This document shows positions 7,250-15,461 of a DNA stretch of 32,184 nucleotides, piece after piece. The stretch spans positions 1-32,184 of the forward strand of contig JAFRNK010000107.1 of assembly GCA_017430225.1 (NCBI GenBank), written 5' to 3'. The notes under the pieces were generated by a model. That model worked only from the letters and a program-made list of their open reading frames with translations, made no database searches and was not told the origin of the DNA. Every line of letters starts with the position of its first letter. Position 1 is the first letter of the stretch. Made by a program: the position numbers and the translations under genes. Source of the stretch: Clostridia bacterium (GTDB lineage Bacteria; Bacillota; Clostridia; Christensenellales; Aristaeellaceae).

Positions 7250-9595
7250 TCAGCCCAGACCGAAGAGCCTGCCCACGATCTGCACCAGCACGGCGGCGAC
7301 CCAACCGATCGCGCACTGCCAGAGGACCACCCCGACAGCCCACTTGTAGCCAAGCTCGCGGCGGATGGAAGCGATGGCGGCCACGCAGGGTGTATAGAGC
7401 AGGCTGAACAGCAGCATGGATACAGCTGTCAGCGTACCCAGTTCCGCCAGGCCGGACGCGAACAGGATCTCCATCGTCGATACGACGCTTTCTTTCGCCA
7501 TGAATCCGCTGACCAGCGAGGTAATGATCCGCCAGTCGCCCAGCCCCGCGGGGCGGAACACAGGCACCAGCCAGCCGGCGACGACCGCCAGGATGCTGTC
7601 GGACTCAGTGTCCACCAGGTTGAAGCGGAAATCGAACCGCTGAAGGAACCAGACCACGATGCTCGCGATGAGGATGATCGAAAACGCGCGCTGCAGGAAA
7701 TCCTTCGCCTTGTCCCACAGAAGCATCAGCACCGTGCGCGGGCTGGGCAGGCGGTAGTTGGGCAGTTCCATCACGAACGGCACCGCCTCGCCCTTGAACA
7801 GCGTTTTCTTGAACAGGAGCGCGACCAGCATGCCCGTCAGGATGCCCGTCACATAGAGCAGCGTGATGATCCACCAGCTCTGACCCGGGAAAAACGCGGA
7901 AACGAAGAACCCGTAAATCGGCACCTTCGCCGTACAGGACATGAACGGCGTCAGCAGGATGGTCATTTTGCGGTCGCGCGCGCTGGGCAGGGTGCGCGTG
8001 GACATGACCGCGGGCACTGTACAGCCGAAGCCGATCAGCATCGGCACCATACTGCGGCCCGACAGGCCGATGCGGCGCAGCAGCTTGTCCATCACGAAAG
8101 CGACACGGGCGATATAGCCGCTGTCCTCCAGGATCGAGAGGAAGAAGAACATCGTCACCACGATCGGCATGAAACTCAATACGCTGCCCACGCCCTCGAA
8201 AAGGCCTCCGAGCACGAAGCTCTGAATCGACTGGTTGACATTGCCCCGCACCATCGCCTCTTCAGTCAGGCCGGCCAGAGCGTCGATGCCGCTCTGCAGG
8301 AGGTCCTGCAGGAACGGCCCGATCAGGAAAAAGGTCAGCCAGAAGACAAGCCCCATGATGGCGATGAATACGGGGATCGCACTCCACTTGCCGGTCAGCA
8401 CGCGATCCAGATTCTGGCTGCGGACGCGTTCCTTGCTCTCGTGCGGGCGGGTGACACAGCGGTCGCAGACTTTATAGATAAAAGTGAAGCGCATGTCCGC
8501 CATCGCTGCGCTGCGGTCGAGGCCGCGCTCGGTCTCCATCTGCACGACGATGTGCTCCAGCATCTCCTTTTCGTTCTGATCCAGATTGAGCTGTTCGAGA
8601 ATCAGCTCGTCCCCCTCGATCACCTTAGCCGCCGCGAATCGTACGGGCAGGCCTGCCTGCTCGGCGTGATCCTCGATCAGGTGGATGACTGCGTGCAGGC
8701 AGCGGTGCACCGCGCCGCCGTGATCGTGCGCGTCGCAGAAGTCCTGGCGCAGCGGCTTTTCCTGGTATTTCGCGATATGCACCGCGTGGCGTACGAGCTC
8801 GTCCACGCCCGCGTTTTTCGCGGCGGAAATCGGCACCACAGGCACGCCGAGCATCGCTTCCATCGCGTTCACGTCCACCGCGCCGCCGTTGCCGGTCATC
8901 TCGTCCATCATGTTCAGTGCGACCACTGTCGGGATGCCCATCTCCAGGACCTGCATAGTCAGGTACAGGTTGCGGTCGATATTGGTCACGTCCACGATAT
9001 TGATGATTGCCTTCGGATGCTCGCGCAGCACGAAATCACGGGAGACGAGCTCCTCGCTGGAATACGGGGACATGGAATAGATGCCCGGCAGGTCGGTGAT
9101 ACGCGTGTCCGCCTGCCCGCGGATCGCGCCGTCCTTGCGGTCGACCGTGACGCCGGGGAAGTTGCCCACGTGCTGGTTCGCGCCGGTCAGCTGGTTGAAC
9201 AGCGTCGTCTTGCCGCTGTTCTGGTTGCCGATCAGCGCAAAGGTGAGCTGCGTCCCGTCCGGCAGAGGATCGCCGCTGCCTTTGGGATGGTACTTGCCTT
9301 CCTCGCCCAGGCCGGGGTGTTCGATCGAGCGGACCTTTTTCGCATCCTCTATGGGCTTTTGCGGTTCAGCCGGCTTCAATGTGACGGCGATCTTCTCCGC
9401 GTCCGCGAGACGCAGGGTCAGCTCGTAGCCGTGTATGCGCAGTTCCATCGGGTCGCCCATGGGTGCCAGCTTGATCAGCGTGACTTCCGCGCCTGGCAGC
9501 ACCCCCATGTCCAGAAAATGCTGGCGCAGGGCGCCTTCCCCGCCGACCGCGTCCACGACCGCCGTCTGTCCGGGTTTCAGCTGGTTCAGTTTCAT
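7250..9595 (-). CDS. feoB: Ferrous iron transporter FeoA-FeoB fusion
   Basis: Membrane Fe(II) importer of 781 residues. Residues 1-75 form an SH3-like FeoA domain fused to FeoB. The G domain follows, with G1 GNQNSGKT (123-130), G3 DLPGIYS and G4 NMMD. After a cytosolic helical linker comes the polytopic membrane part with two gate domains, including GFGCTVPAVMSTRTL and PFMSCTAKVPIYGF. FeoA-FeoB fusions are common in Clostridia. The ATG at 9595 overlaps the upstream esterase stop as ATGA and is preceded by GGAGG, so the two are co-translated; the Cys-rich peptide follows. No clear Fur-type box was seen upstream of the operon. Confidence 0.96.
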   Translation of the reverse strand: MKLNQLKPGQTAVVDAVGGEGALRQHFLDMGVLPGAEVTLIKLAPMGDPMELRIHGYELTLRLADAEKIAVTLKPAEPQKPIEDAKKVRSIEHPGLGEEGKYHPKGSGDPLPDGTQLTFALIGNQNSGKTTLFNQLTGANQHVGNFPGVTVDRKDGAIRGQADTRITDLPGIYSMSPYSSEELVSRDFVLREHPKAIINIVDVTNIDRNLYLTMQVLEMGIPTVVALNMMDEMTGNGGAVDVNAMEAMLGVPVVPISAAKNAGVDELVRHAVHIAKYQEKPLRQDFCDAHDHGGAVHRCLHAVIHLIEDHAEQAGLPVRFAAAKVIEGDELILEQLNLDQNEKEMLEHIVVQMETERGLDRSAAMADMRFTFIYKVCDRCVTRPHESKERVRSQNLDRVLTGKWSAIPVFIAIMGLVFWLTFFLIGPFLQDLLQSGIDALAGLTEEAMVRGNVNQSIQSFVLGGLFEGVGSVLSFMPIVVTMFFFLSILEDSGYIARVAFVMDKLLRRIGLSGRSMVPMLIGFGCTVPAVMSTRTLPSARDRKMTILLTPFMSCTAKVPIYGFFVSAFFPGQSWWIITLLYVTGILTGMLVALLFKKTLFKGEAVPFVMELPNYRLPSPRTVLMLLWDKAKDFLQRAFSIILIASIVVWFLQRFDFRFNLVDTESDSILAVVAGWLVPVFRPAGLGDWRIITSLVSGFMAKESVVSTMEILFASGLAELGTLTAVSMLLFSLLYTPCVAAIASIRRELGYKWAVGVVLWQCAIGWVAAVLVQIVGRLFGLG

Positions 9596-10305
9596 CTATG
9601 TTCAGCCTCCTCCAGTGGTTTCATGCACCAGGCATATCCTTTCGCCATGCGCAGCGGGGCGTCCACGAAATGATTTCCGGGGTTCCATTCGAGTACGCAC
9701 GGGACGTCCCGCTCTTTGAAAATACTGTACTGCGTTCTGATCGCATCGGCGACGGTGCGCATGACCGGATTGCGGGTGTTCGCTTCCCGGTCGCCTAGTG
9801 AAAGATAGGCGCGCCGCGCCAGGAACGGATGCGCCGCAGCGTACTCCGTCCAGCCCGGATACCAGACCGAAGGCGACCCCGCGGCCACGGCATCGAAATC
9901 CTCGCACTGGCAGCCAGCCCACAGCGCGAACAGTCCTGCCAGCGAATACCCGCCCAGGATCAGGCGCGGCTCATTCCCCGCCCTGTCCCCTGTCAATGCC
10001 GGTACGAGGTGATTGCGCACAAACGTGAGCGTCCGCTGCGCGCCGTCCCCGAAAGGCGGCTGTCCCCTGAACAGCGGTGCCTGCGGCCAGGGCGTCAGGT
10101 CCTGCCACCAGTCGACCGGGAAGACCGCCAGCGCGAAATCCGCGTCCGGATACAGCCGCGCAAGCTCAGCCACAGTCTCCTCAGGCATTTGCTCTTCGTC
10201 CGCGTCCTCCGGCTGGAGAATCAGCCATCGGCAGTTCTCTGTGCTGCCGGTCACACGGACCCGGCGGCCGTTTACATCCGTCTCCAGCATTAAAGACTGC
10301 TCCAT
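9592..10305 (-). CDS. Alpha/beta-hydrolase, esterase-D-like
   Basis: A 237-residue cytoplasmic protein (no signal peptide) with the nucleophile elbow GGYSLAG (Ser121), a likely acid Asp172 in LGDRE and His212 in GNHFVD. This is the order expected of a Ser-Asp-His hydrolase of the esterase-D superfamily, which also includes Fes/IroE-type siderophore esterases. The substrate is unknown. Its stop overlaps the feoB start (ATGA), tying it to iron uptake. The start is uncertain: the ATG at 10305 has only a weak ribosome binding site, and an internal ATG at 10290 is possible. Upstream in-frame starts before 10398 are excluded because an extended -10 promoter lies there. Confidence 0.8.
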   Translation of the reverse strand: MEQSLMLETDVNGRRVRVTGSTENCRWLILQPEDADEEQMPEETVAELARLYPDADFALAVFPVDWWQDLTPWPQAPLFRGQPPFGDGAQRTLTFVRNHLVPALTGDRAGNEPRLILGGYSLAGLFALWAGCQCEDFDAVAAGSPSVWYPGWTEYAAAHPFLARRAYLSLGDREANTRNPVMRTVADAIRTQYSIFKERDVPCVLEWNPGNHFVDAPLRMAKGYAWCMKPLEEAEHR

Positions 10306-10389
10306 TCGCCGAATGGTTGAACAGCAATACTGCGCCCGGACCGGAAAACCCTCCGAAGGTCCGCCGTAAAGCGGTTCAACGCTGACTGA

Positions 10390-10398
10390 ATTATAGCA
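10390..10398 (-). promoter_or_regulatory. Extended -10 promoter of the esterase-feo operon
   Basis: The minus strand reads TGCTATAAT, an extended -10, about 85 bases before the esterase start. No good -35 is visible at 17 bases (TTTTTA). It is back to back with the glgB promoter at 10472-10499. Confidence 0.55.
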
Positions 10399-10471
10399 CG
10401 GACACCGGAAAATAAAAAGATGAAAAAACCTTAAATTTGGCCGCATAGACGGTTGACGCCCATTTTGAATA

Positions 10472-10499
10472 TTGACATTGCAAACCGTTTCGATATAAT
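10472..10499 (+). promoter_or_regulatory. Promoter of glgB
   Basis: TTGACA (10472-10477) and TATAAT (10494-10499) are both perfect consensus hexamers with a 16-base spacer. They lie about 78 bases before the glgB start. No operator-like palindrome is seen next to it. Confidence 0.8.
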
Positions 10500-10576
10500 G
10501 TAGGAAGAAAGATGACCCCGTCATCTTGTTTCGGTATGCCTTTCAACAACGATATAAAACTGGAGGAAACTGGTAT

Positions 10577-12598
10577 ATGCTGACCTATCCGGAACGCGCC
10601 TGTGAACGGCTCTTGCACATCGATCCGAACCTGTCCGCTTTCAAACAGGATATCCTGCTCAGGCTCAACCGCGCCAACGATACCATGAAACGCCTGATGG
10701 GCGACAAGGAAGACCTGAGCGCATTTGCCGACGGATACATGTATTTCGGCTTCCACCGCACCGAGACGGGATGGGTCTTCCGCGAATGGCTGCCCGGCGC
10801 GGAGAAGGTCTTCCTGATGGGCGATTTCAATGGCTGGAAAAAGGATACCCATCCCCTGAAAAAGCTCAGCCCCGACGGTGTATGGGAGATCAGGCTGGAA
10901 GGACACGACGCGCTCAAGCACCAGCAGTTCGTCAAGCTGTTCGTACACCGGGACGGCAACGCTTTTGAACGCGTGCCCGCTTATATCCGCCGCGCGGTAC
11001 TCAATCCGGACACGCACGTGCTCGCAGGCCAGATCTGGGCGCCGGAAACCCCCTTCGAGTGGACTGACGGAGATTTCTACAAGCACGATCCCATCAGGCA
11101 GACGCTCATCTACGAAGCGCACGTCGGCATGGCAACCGAGAAAGAGGGCATAGGCACCTACCGCGAGTTCGCGGACAACATCCTGCCCCGCGTCGCCGAT
11201 CTCGGCTATACCGCCGTCCAACTGATGGCGATCCAGGAGCATCCCTATTACGCTTCCTTCGGCTATCAGGTCACCAATTTCTTCGCACCGTCCTCACACT
11301 TCGGCACGCCGGACGATCTGCGCTACCTGATCAACAAAGCACATGAGCTGGGCCTGCACGTACTGCTGGACGTGGTTCACTCCCACGCCAGCGCCAACGA
11401 GGGCGAGGGCCTCAACAAGCAGGACGGCACCGACGGCCAGTACTTCCTGGAAGGCGGCCGCGGCTGGCATATCGCATGGAATACCCGCCTCTTCAATTAC
11501 GGCAAGACCGAGGTGCTGCACTTCCTGCTCTCCAACCTCAAGTACTGGCAGGAAGAATTCCACTTTGACGGTTTCCGCTTCGACGGCGTGACCTCCATGA
11601 TCTACGAGAATCACGGCCTGGGCGAAGCTTTCACGGACTACCGCCTCTATTTCTCCATGAACACGGATATTGACGCCCTCGTTTACCTCACGCTTGCGAA
11701 CGCGCTGATTCATCAGGTGAACCCCTATGCCCTGACCGTCGCCGAGGAAATGAGCGGCATGCCCGGCATGTGCCTGCCCATCGGCGAAGCGGGCATCGGC
11801 TTCGACGACCGTCTGGCCATGGGCATCCCGGACTACTGGATCAAGCTGCTGAAGGAAAGCCGCATGGAAGACTGGAACATGGGCAAGCTGTGGTACGAAC
11901 TGACCACCGCACGCCCGAGGGAGAAGAACATCTCCTACGCCGAATCGCACGACCAGGCGCTGGTCGGCGACAAAACCATCATCTTCCGCCTCGCCGACGC
12001 GGAAATGTACGTGGGCATGGATCGCATTTACCACTCCCCCGTCATCGACAACGCGATCGACTATCACAAGCTCATCCGCTTCGTCACCCTTTCTTCCGCA
12101 AAGGACGGATACCTGAACTTCATGGGCAACGAGTTCGGCCATCCTGAATGGATCGACTTCCCGCGCGAAGGCAACGGCTGGAGCTACAAGTATGCCCGCC
12201 GCCAGTGGAGCCTGAGCGAAAACGGCTATCTCAAATACAGCTGGCTCAACGAATTCGACAAGGACATCATCCACTTCATGCGCGAAAACGAGCTGTTGGG
12301 CGAGCCTGCCGAACCGCTGTGGATCGACCAGCAGAAAAAGCTGATCGTCTTCCGCCGCAAAGGCCTGATCTTCCTGTTCAACCTGCACCCGAGCGTCTCC
12401 CAGACGGATTACTTCGTCTCCGTACCGCTCAAATCCAGGTGGATCACCGTGTTCTCCAGCGACCGTAAGCAGTACGGCGGCCAGGAGCGCATCGACGAGC
12501 AGTACGTCTACATCGCCAAGTCGGATCCCAACTACGGCCCCGGCTTCACCTACTACCTGCCCGCGAGGTCGGCGGCGGTACTGAAAGAAGTCAAATAA
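10577..12598 (+). CDS. glgB: 1,4-alpha-glucan branching enzyme, GH13_8-type
   Basis: Creates alpha-1,6 branches in glycogen-like glucans. The 673-residue protein has an N-terminal CBM48 (FREWLPGAEKVFLMGDFNGW, about 69-88), a GH13 barrel and a C-terminal all-beta domain. Catalytic residues by motif are Asp336 (DGFRFDGVTSM) and Glu390 (VAEEMSGMP), with the region IV motif ESHDQ. The segments NTRLFNYGKTEVLHFLLSN and FDGVTSMIY are those of the eukaryotic/Bacteroidetes-type branching enzymes rather than the usual bacterial GlgB. The ATG at 10577 has TGGAGGAAAC upstream. It is a single-gene unit with its own promoter and no other glycogen gene nearby, which hints at separate acquisition. Confidence 0.93.
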   Translation: MLTYPERACERLLHIDPNLSAFKQDILLRLNRANDTMKRLMGDKEDLSAFADGYMYFGFHRTETGWVFREWLPGAEKVFLMGDFNGWKKDTHPLKKLSPDGVWEIRLEGHDALKHQQFVKLFVHRDGNAFERVPAYIRRAVLNPDTHVLAGQIWAPETPFEWTDGDFYKHDPIRQTLIYEAHVGMATEKEGIGTYREFADNILPRVADLGYTAVQLMAIQEHPYYASFGYQVTNFFAPSSHFGTPDDLRYLINKAHELGLHVLLDVVHSHASANEGEGLNKQDGTDGQYFLEGGRGWHIAWNTRLFNYGKTEVLHFLLSNLKYWQEEFHFDGFRFDGVTSMIYENHGLGEAFTDYRLYFSMNTDIDALVYLTLANALIHQVNPYALTVAEEMSGMPGMCLPIGEAGIGFDDRLAMGIPDYWIKLLKESRMEDWNMGKLWYELTTARPREKNISYAESHDQALVGDKTIIFRLADAEMYVGMDRIYHSPVIDNAIDYHKLIRFVTLSSAKDGYLNFMGNEFGHPEWIDFPREGNGWSYKYARRQWSLSENGYLKYSWLNEFDKDIIHFMRENELLGEPAEPLWIDQQKKLIVFRRKGLIFLFNLHPSVSQTDYFVSVPLKSRWITVFSSDRKQYGGQERIDEQYVYIAKSDPNYGPGFTYYLPARSAAVLKEVK

Positions 12599-12603
12599 GC
12601 CGG

Positions 12604-12632
12604 TTGAAATTCGCCCGTAAATCAACTATAAT
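12604..12632 (+). promoter_or_regulatory. Promoter of the DUF2461-tkt-recG-ldt cluster
   Basis: TTGAAA (12604-12609), a 17-base spacer and TATAAT (12627-12632). Transcription should begin near 12640, right at a hairpin GCAGCC (12641-12646) / GGCTGC (12653-12658), which would sit at the very 5' end of the mRNA. Confidence 0.75.
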
Positions 12633-12687
12633 AATCACTGGCAGCCCTCAGCGGCTGCGAACGGATCCTGCTTCAAGGAGGTTCCCC

Positions 12688-13407
12688 TTGTTTCCCGGTT
12701 TTACGGAAGATACAGTGCAGTTCTTCATGGATCTGCGCTTTCACAACGAAGTGCCCTGGATGCACGCTCACCACGACGAATACGTGCAGAAAGTGCAGCA
12801 GCCGTTCTATCAGCTGATCGCGGAGCTTTCGCCCGCGATGCTGAAGATCGACCCGGACTTCGAACTGAGGCCCGCCAAGTGCCTGTCGCGCATCAACCGC
12901 GATACGCGCTATTCGGATGACAAATCCCCTTACCGCGATCATCACTGGATCGCGTTCCGCCGCGCCGGAGTCGACAAGTACGGCCAGCCGTTTTACTGGT
13001 GCGAATTCGGGCCGGACGATCTCTCCTGGGGCGTAGGCATCTGGGGGCAGGAACGCAGCGTGATGAACGCTTTCCGCCTGAGACTCGCGCACGAGGGCGA
13101 GACGCTTCTGCCCCTGTTCAAGCGCCTGCGGCAGCACAAATTTGCCATTGGCGGCCCGTCCGCGCCGCGCATGAAAGTACCAGCGGATCTTCCGGAAGAA
13201 CTCTGGCCCCTGTACCGCATGAAAGCAGTCTATTTTGAACGTACCGGCATCGATTACCAATGGGCGTTCGATGACCGCCTGGCAGAACGTGTCATCAAGG
13301 ATTACAAGACGCTCAAACCCGTCTACCAGCTTTTGAAAGAGTGCGCGCTGAGCACCGCGCAGGAGGCTCCCGCGGAGCCTGTTCGCACGAGAATAGAAGA
13401 TTTCTGA
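12688..13407 (+). CDS. DUF2461 family protein
   Basis: A 239-residue member of the DUF2461/TIGR02453 family, recognised from NRDTRYSDDKSPYRDH followed by aromatic-rich GQPFYWCEFGPDD and the C-terminal RMKAVYFERTG. The biochemical function of the family is unknown. The start is the TTG at 12688, because AAGGAGG lies 6 bases upstream (12675-12681) and no in-frame ATG fits. An upstream ATG overlaps the -35 box. It is cytoplasmic, with no signal peptide. It lies 55 bases before tkt and is probably co-transcribed, but the context does not reveal its role. Confidence 0.88.
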   Translation: MFPGFTEDTVQFFMDLRFHNEVPWMHAHHDEYVQKVQQPFYQLIAELSPAMLKIDPDFELRPAKCLSRINRDTRYSDDKSPYRDHHWIAFRRAGVDKYGQPFYWCEFGPDDLSWGVGIWGQERSVMNAFRLRLAHEGETLLPLFKRLRQHKFAIGGPSAPRMKVPADLPEELWPLYRMKAVYFERTGIDYQWAFDDRLAERVIKDYKTLKPVYQLLKECALSTAQEAPAEPVRTRIEDF

Positions 13408-13462
13408 CAAAACAAGCCCGAAAATGAAGCAATTCATTGAAGAATAAAGGAGGAACGTCATC

Positions 13463-15442
13463 ATGTCTGACATGGCCGAAAGAACCATCAATTCCATCCG
13501 AATCCTGGCTGCGGACACGGTACAGAAAGCCAAGTCCGGCCACCCCGGTGCGCCGATGGGCATGGCGCCACTGGCTTACGCTTTGTACCAGCACCACCTG
13601 AAAGCCAATCCGGCTGATCCGAAATGGCCCGACAGGGACCGCTTCGTGCTCTCCTCCGGACACGCGAGCGCCCTGATTTACTCGCTGCTCCACCTGTACG
13701 GCTACGGCCTGACCATGGACGATATGAAGCAGTTCCGCCAGTGGGGCAGCCTGACCCCCGGCCATCCCGAATACAACCATACCGCGGGCGTGGAAACCAC
13801 GACCGGCCCCCTGGGCCAGGGCGTCGCGAACGCTGTCGGCTTTGCCATCGCGGAGACGATGATGGCCGCGCACTTCAACCGCGAAGGCTTTCCGGTCGTC
13901 GATCACCGCACTTACGCAGTCTGCGGCGACGGCTGCATGATGGAGGGCATCTCCTCTGAAGCCGCGTCCCTCGCGGGCACGCTGAAGCTGGGCAAGCTGA
14001 CCCTGCTGTACGACGATAACGAAATCTCCATCGAAGGCAATACCGACATCGCTTTCCGCGAGGACGTCGGCGCGCGCTTCCTGGCTTACGGCTGGGACGT
14101 CATCCATGTCAAGGACGGCAATGACTGGGAGCAGGTCTGCGCCGCCATTGAGCAGGCAAAGACGACCGACAAGCCCACGCTGATCATCTGCCCGACCGTG
14201 ATCGGTTTTGGCTGCGACGCCAAAGCCGGCACCCCCGGCGCGCACGGCGAGCCCCTCGGTGAGGAAAACGTGCTAGCCGCCGCCCGCAAGCTGGGCATGC
14301 CCGACGAACCCTTCACGATCGCATCCGAAGTATATGCGCACTGTGCGGAATCCGCCGCCCGCAGCCAGGCCTCTGAGGACGCCTGGAAGGCCATGATGGA
14401 CAAGTATGCGGAAGCATATCCCGAACTGGCCAAGGAATTCTGTGAATGGCTGACCGGCGGCAATGCTGCGAAGCTGTTCGACGACGAAGCGCTGTGGGCC
14501 TTCGAGGGCAAGATCGCGACCCGCGCGACCTCCGGCGAAATGATCAACCGGCTGGCGAAGCTGCTGCCCAATCTGGTCGGCGGTTCCGCGGACCTCGCGC
14601 CTTCCAACAAGACCTACATCAAGAACGGCGGCGATTACAGCGCTGAAAACCGCGCCGGACGCAATCTGCATTTCGGCGTCCGCGAGCACGCCATGGCAGC
14701 GATCTGCAACGGCATCGCCCTGCACGGCGGGCTCCAGGTATTCTGCGGCACGTTCTTCGTATTCAGCGATTACATGAAGCACGCGATGCGCCTGAGCGCC
14801 ATCATGAAGCTGCCGGTCACCTATGTGCTGACCCACGACTCCATCGGCGTCGGCGAGGACGGCCTGACCCACGAGCCGATCGAGCACCTGGCCGCGCTGC
14901 GCGCCATTCCCGACCTGCTGGTGTTCCGCCCCGCAGACGGCAAGGAAACCGCCGCTGGCTGGGACGTCGCGCTCACCAACGGCCTGCCCACCGCGCTCGT
15001 GCTTTCCCGCCAGGGCCTGCCCCAGTATCCCGGCAGCGGCAAGGCTGCGCTCAAGGGCGGATATATCCTCTCCGACAGCGAGAAAGCAACGCCTGACGTG
15101 ATCTTGATGGCCTCCGGCAGTGAAGTGGAGCAGATCGTCAAAGCCCAGGCTCTCCTCAAAGAAAAGGGCATTGACGCGCGTGTCGTCTCCATGCCCTGTC
15201 TTGAGCTGTTCGATCTTCAGGACGCTGAATACAAAGAATCCGTGCTCCCCGCGAAGATCCGTGCCCGCGTCGCCATGGAAGCTGCCTGCACGATGCCGTG
15301 GTACAAGTACGTCGGCATGGACGGCGAAGTCCTGGGCATCGACCATTACGGCGCTTCCGCGCCTGCTGCAAAACTCTTCGAGGCGTTCGGCTTCACCGCT
15401 GACGCCGTCGTCGCCGCGGCGGAGCGTGTGTTGAAAAAATGA
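13463..15442 (+). CDS. tkt: Transketolase
   Basis: Thiamine-diphosphate enzyme of the pentose phosphate pathway, 659 residues, full length and single-chain. Motifs: SGHPGAPMG with His27, FVLSSGHASALIYSLLHLYG, the TPP/Mg motif GDGCMMEG (GDG at 155-157) through DDNEIS (Asn186), GVREHAMAAICNG in the pyrimidine domain, and HDSIGVGEDGLTHEP. The ATG at 13463 follows AAAGGAGG. It is 55 bases after the DUF2461 gene, with recG 19 bases later. In a fermenter it would supply ribose and erythrose phosphates and connect pentose use to glycolysis. Confidence 0.97.
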   Translation: MSDMAERTINSIRILAADTVQKAKSGHPGAPMGMAPLAYALYQHHLKANPADPKWPDRDRFVLSSGHASALIYSLLHLYGYGLTMDDMKQFRQWGSLTPGHPEYNHTAGVETTTGPLGQGVANAVGFAIAETMMAAHFNREGFPVVDHRTYAVCGDGCMMEGISSEAASLAGTLKLGKLTLLYDDNEISIEGNTDIAFREDVGARFLAYGWDVIHVKDGNDWEQVCAAIEQAKTTDKPTLIICPTVIGFGCDAKAGTPGAHGEPLGEENVLAAARKLGMPDEPFTIASEVYAHCAESAARSQASEDAWKAMMDKYAEAYPELAKEFCEWLTGGNAAKLFDDEALWAFEGKIATRATSGEMINRLAKLLPNLVGGSADLAPSNKTYIKNGGDYSAENRAGRNLHFGVREHAMAAICNGIALHGGLQVFCGTFFVFSDYMKHAMRLSAIMKLPVTYVLTHDSIGVGEDGLTHEPIEHLAALRAIPDLLVFRPADGKETAAGWDVALTNGLPTALVLSRQGLPQYPGSGKAALKGGYILSDSEKATPDVILMASGSEVEQIVKAQALLKEKGIDARVVSMPCLELFDLQDAEYKESVLPAKIRARVAMEAACTMPWYKYVGMDGEVLGIDHYGASAPAAKLFEAFGFTADAVVAAAERVLKK

Positions 15443-15461
15443 CGAAACCTGAGGTCCGGGC

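Noticed and set aside
10380-10500. Fur box controlling the feo operon
   Set aside because: I looked for a GATAATGATAATC-like palindrome near the promoter and found none; iron control may be by another route.
10306-10524. Upstream extension of the esterase gene
   Set aside because: The extended -10 promoter at 10390-10398 and the divergent glgB promoter lie within it.
11294-12625. 443-codon minus-strand reading frame opposite glgB
   Set aside because: It lies entirely antisense to a gene with clear catalytic motifs, and its composition is that of a GC-rich shadow frame. The same applies to the long frames opposite feoB (8441-9673), the P-type ATPase (23069-24148), tkt (14273-15544) and recG (16704-17591).
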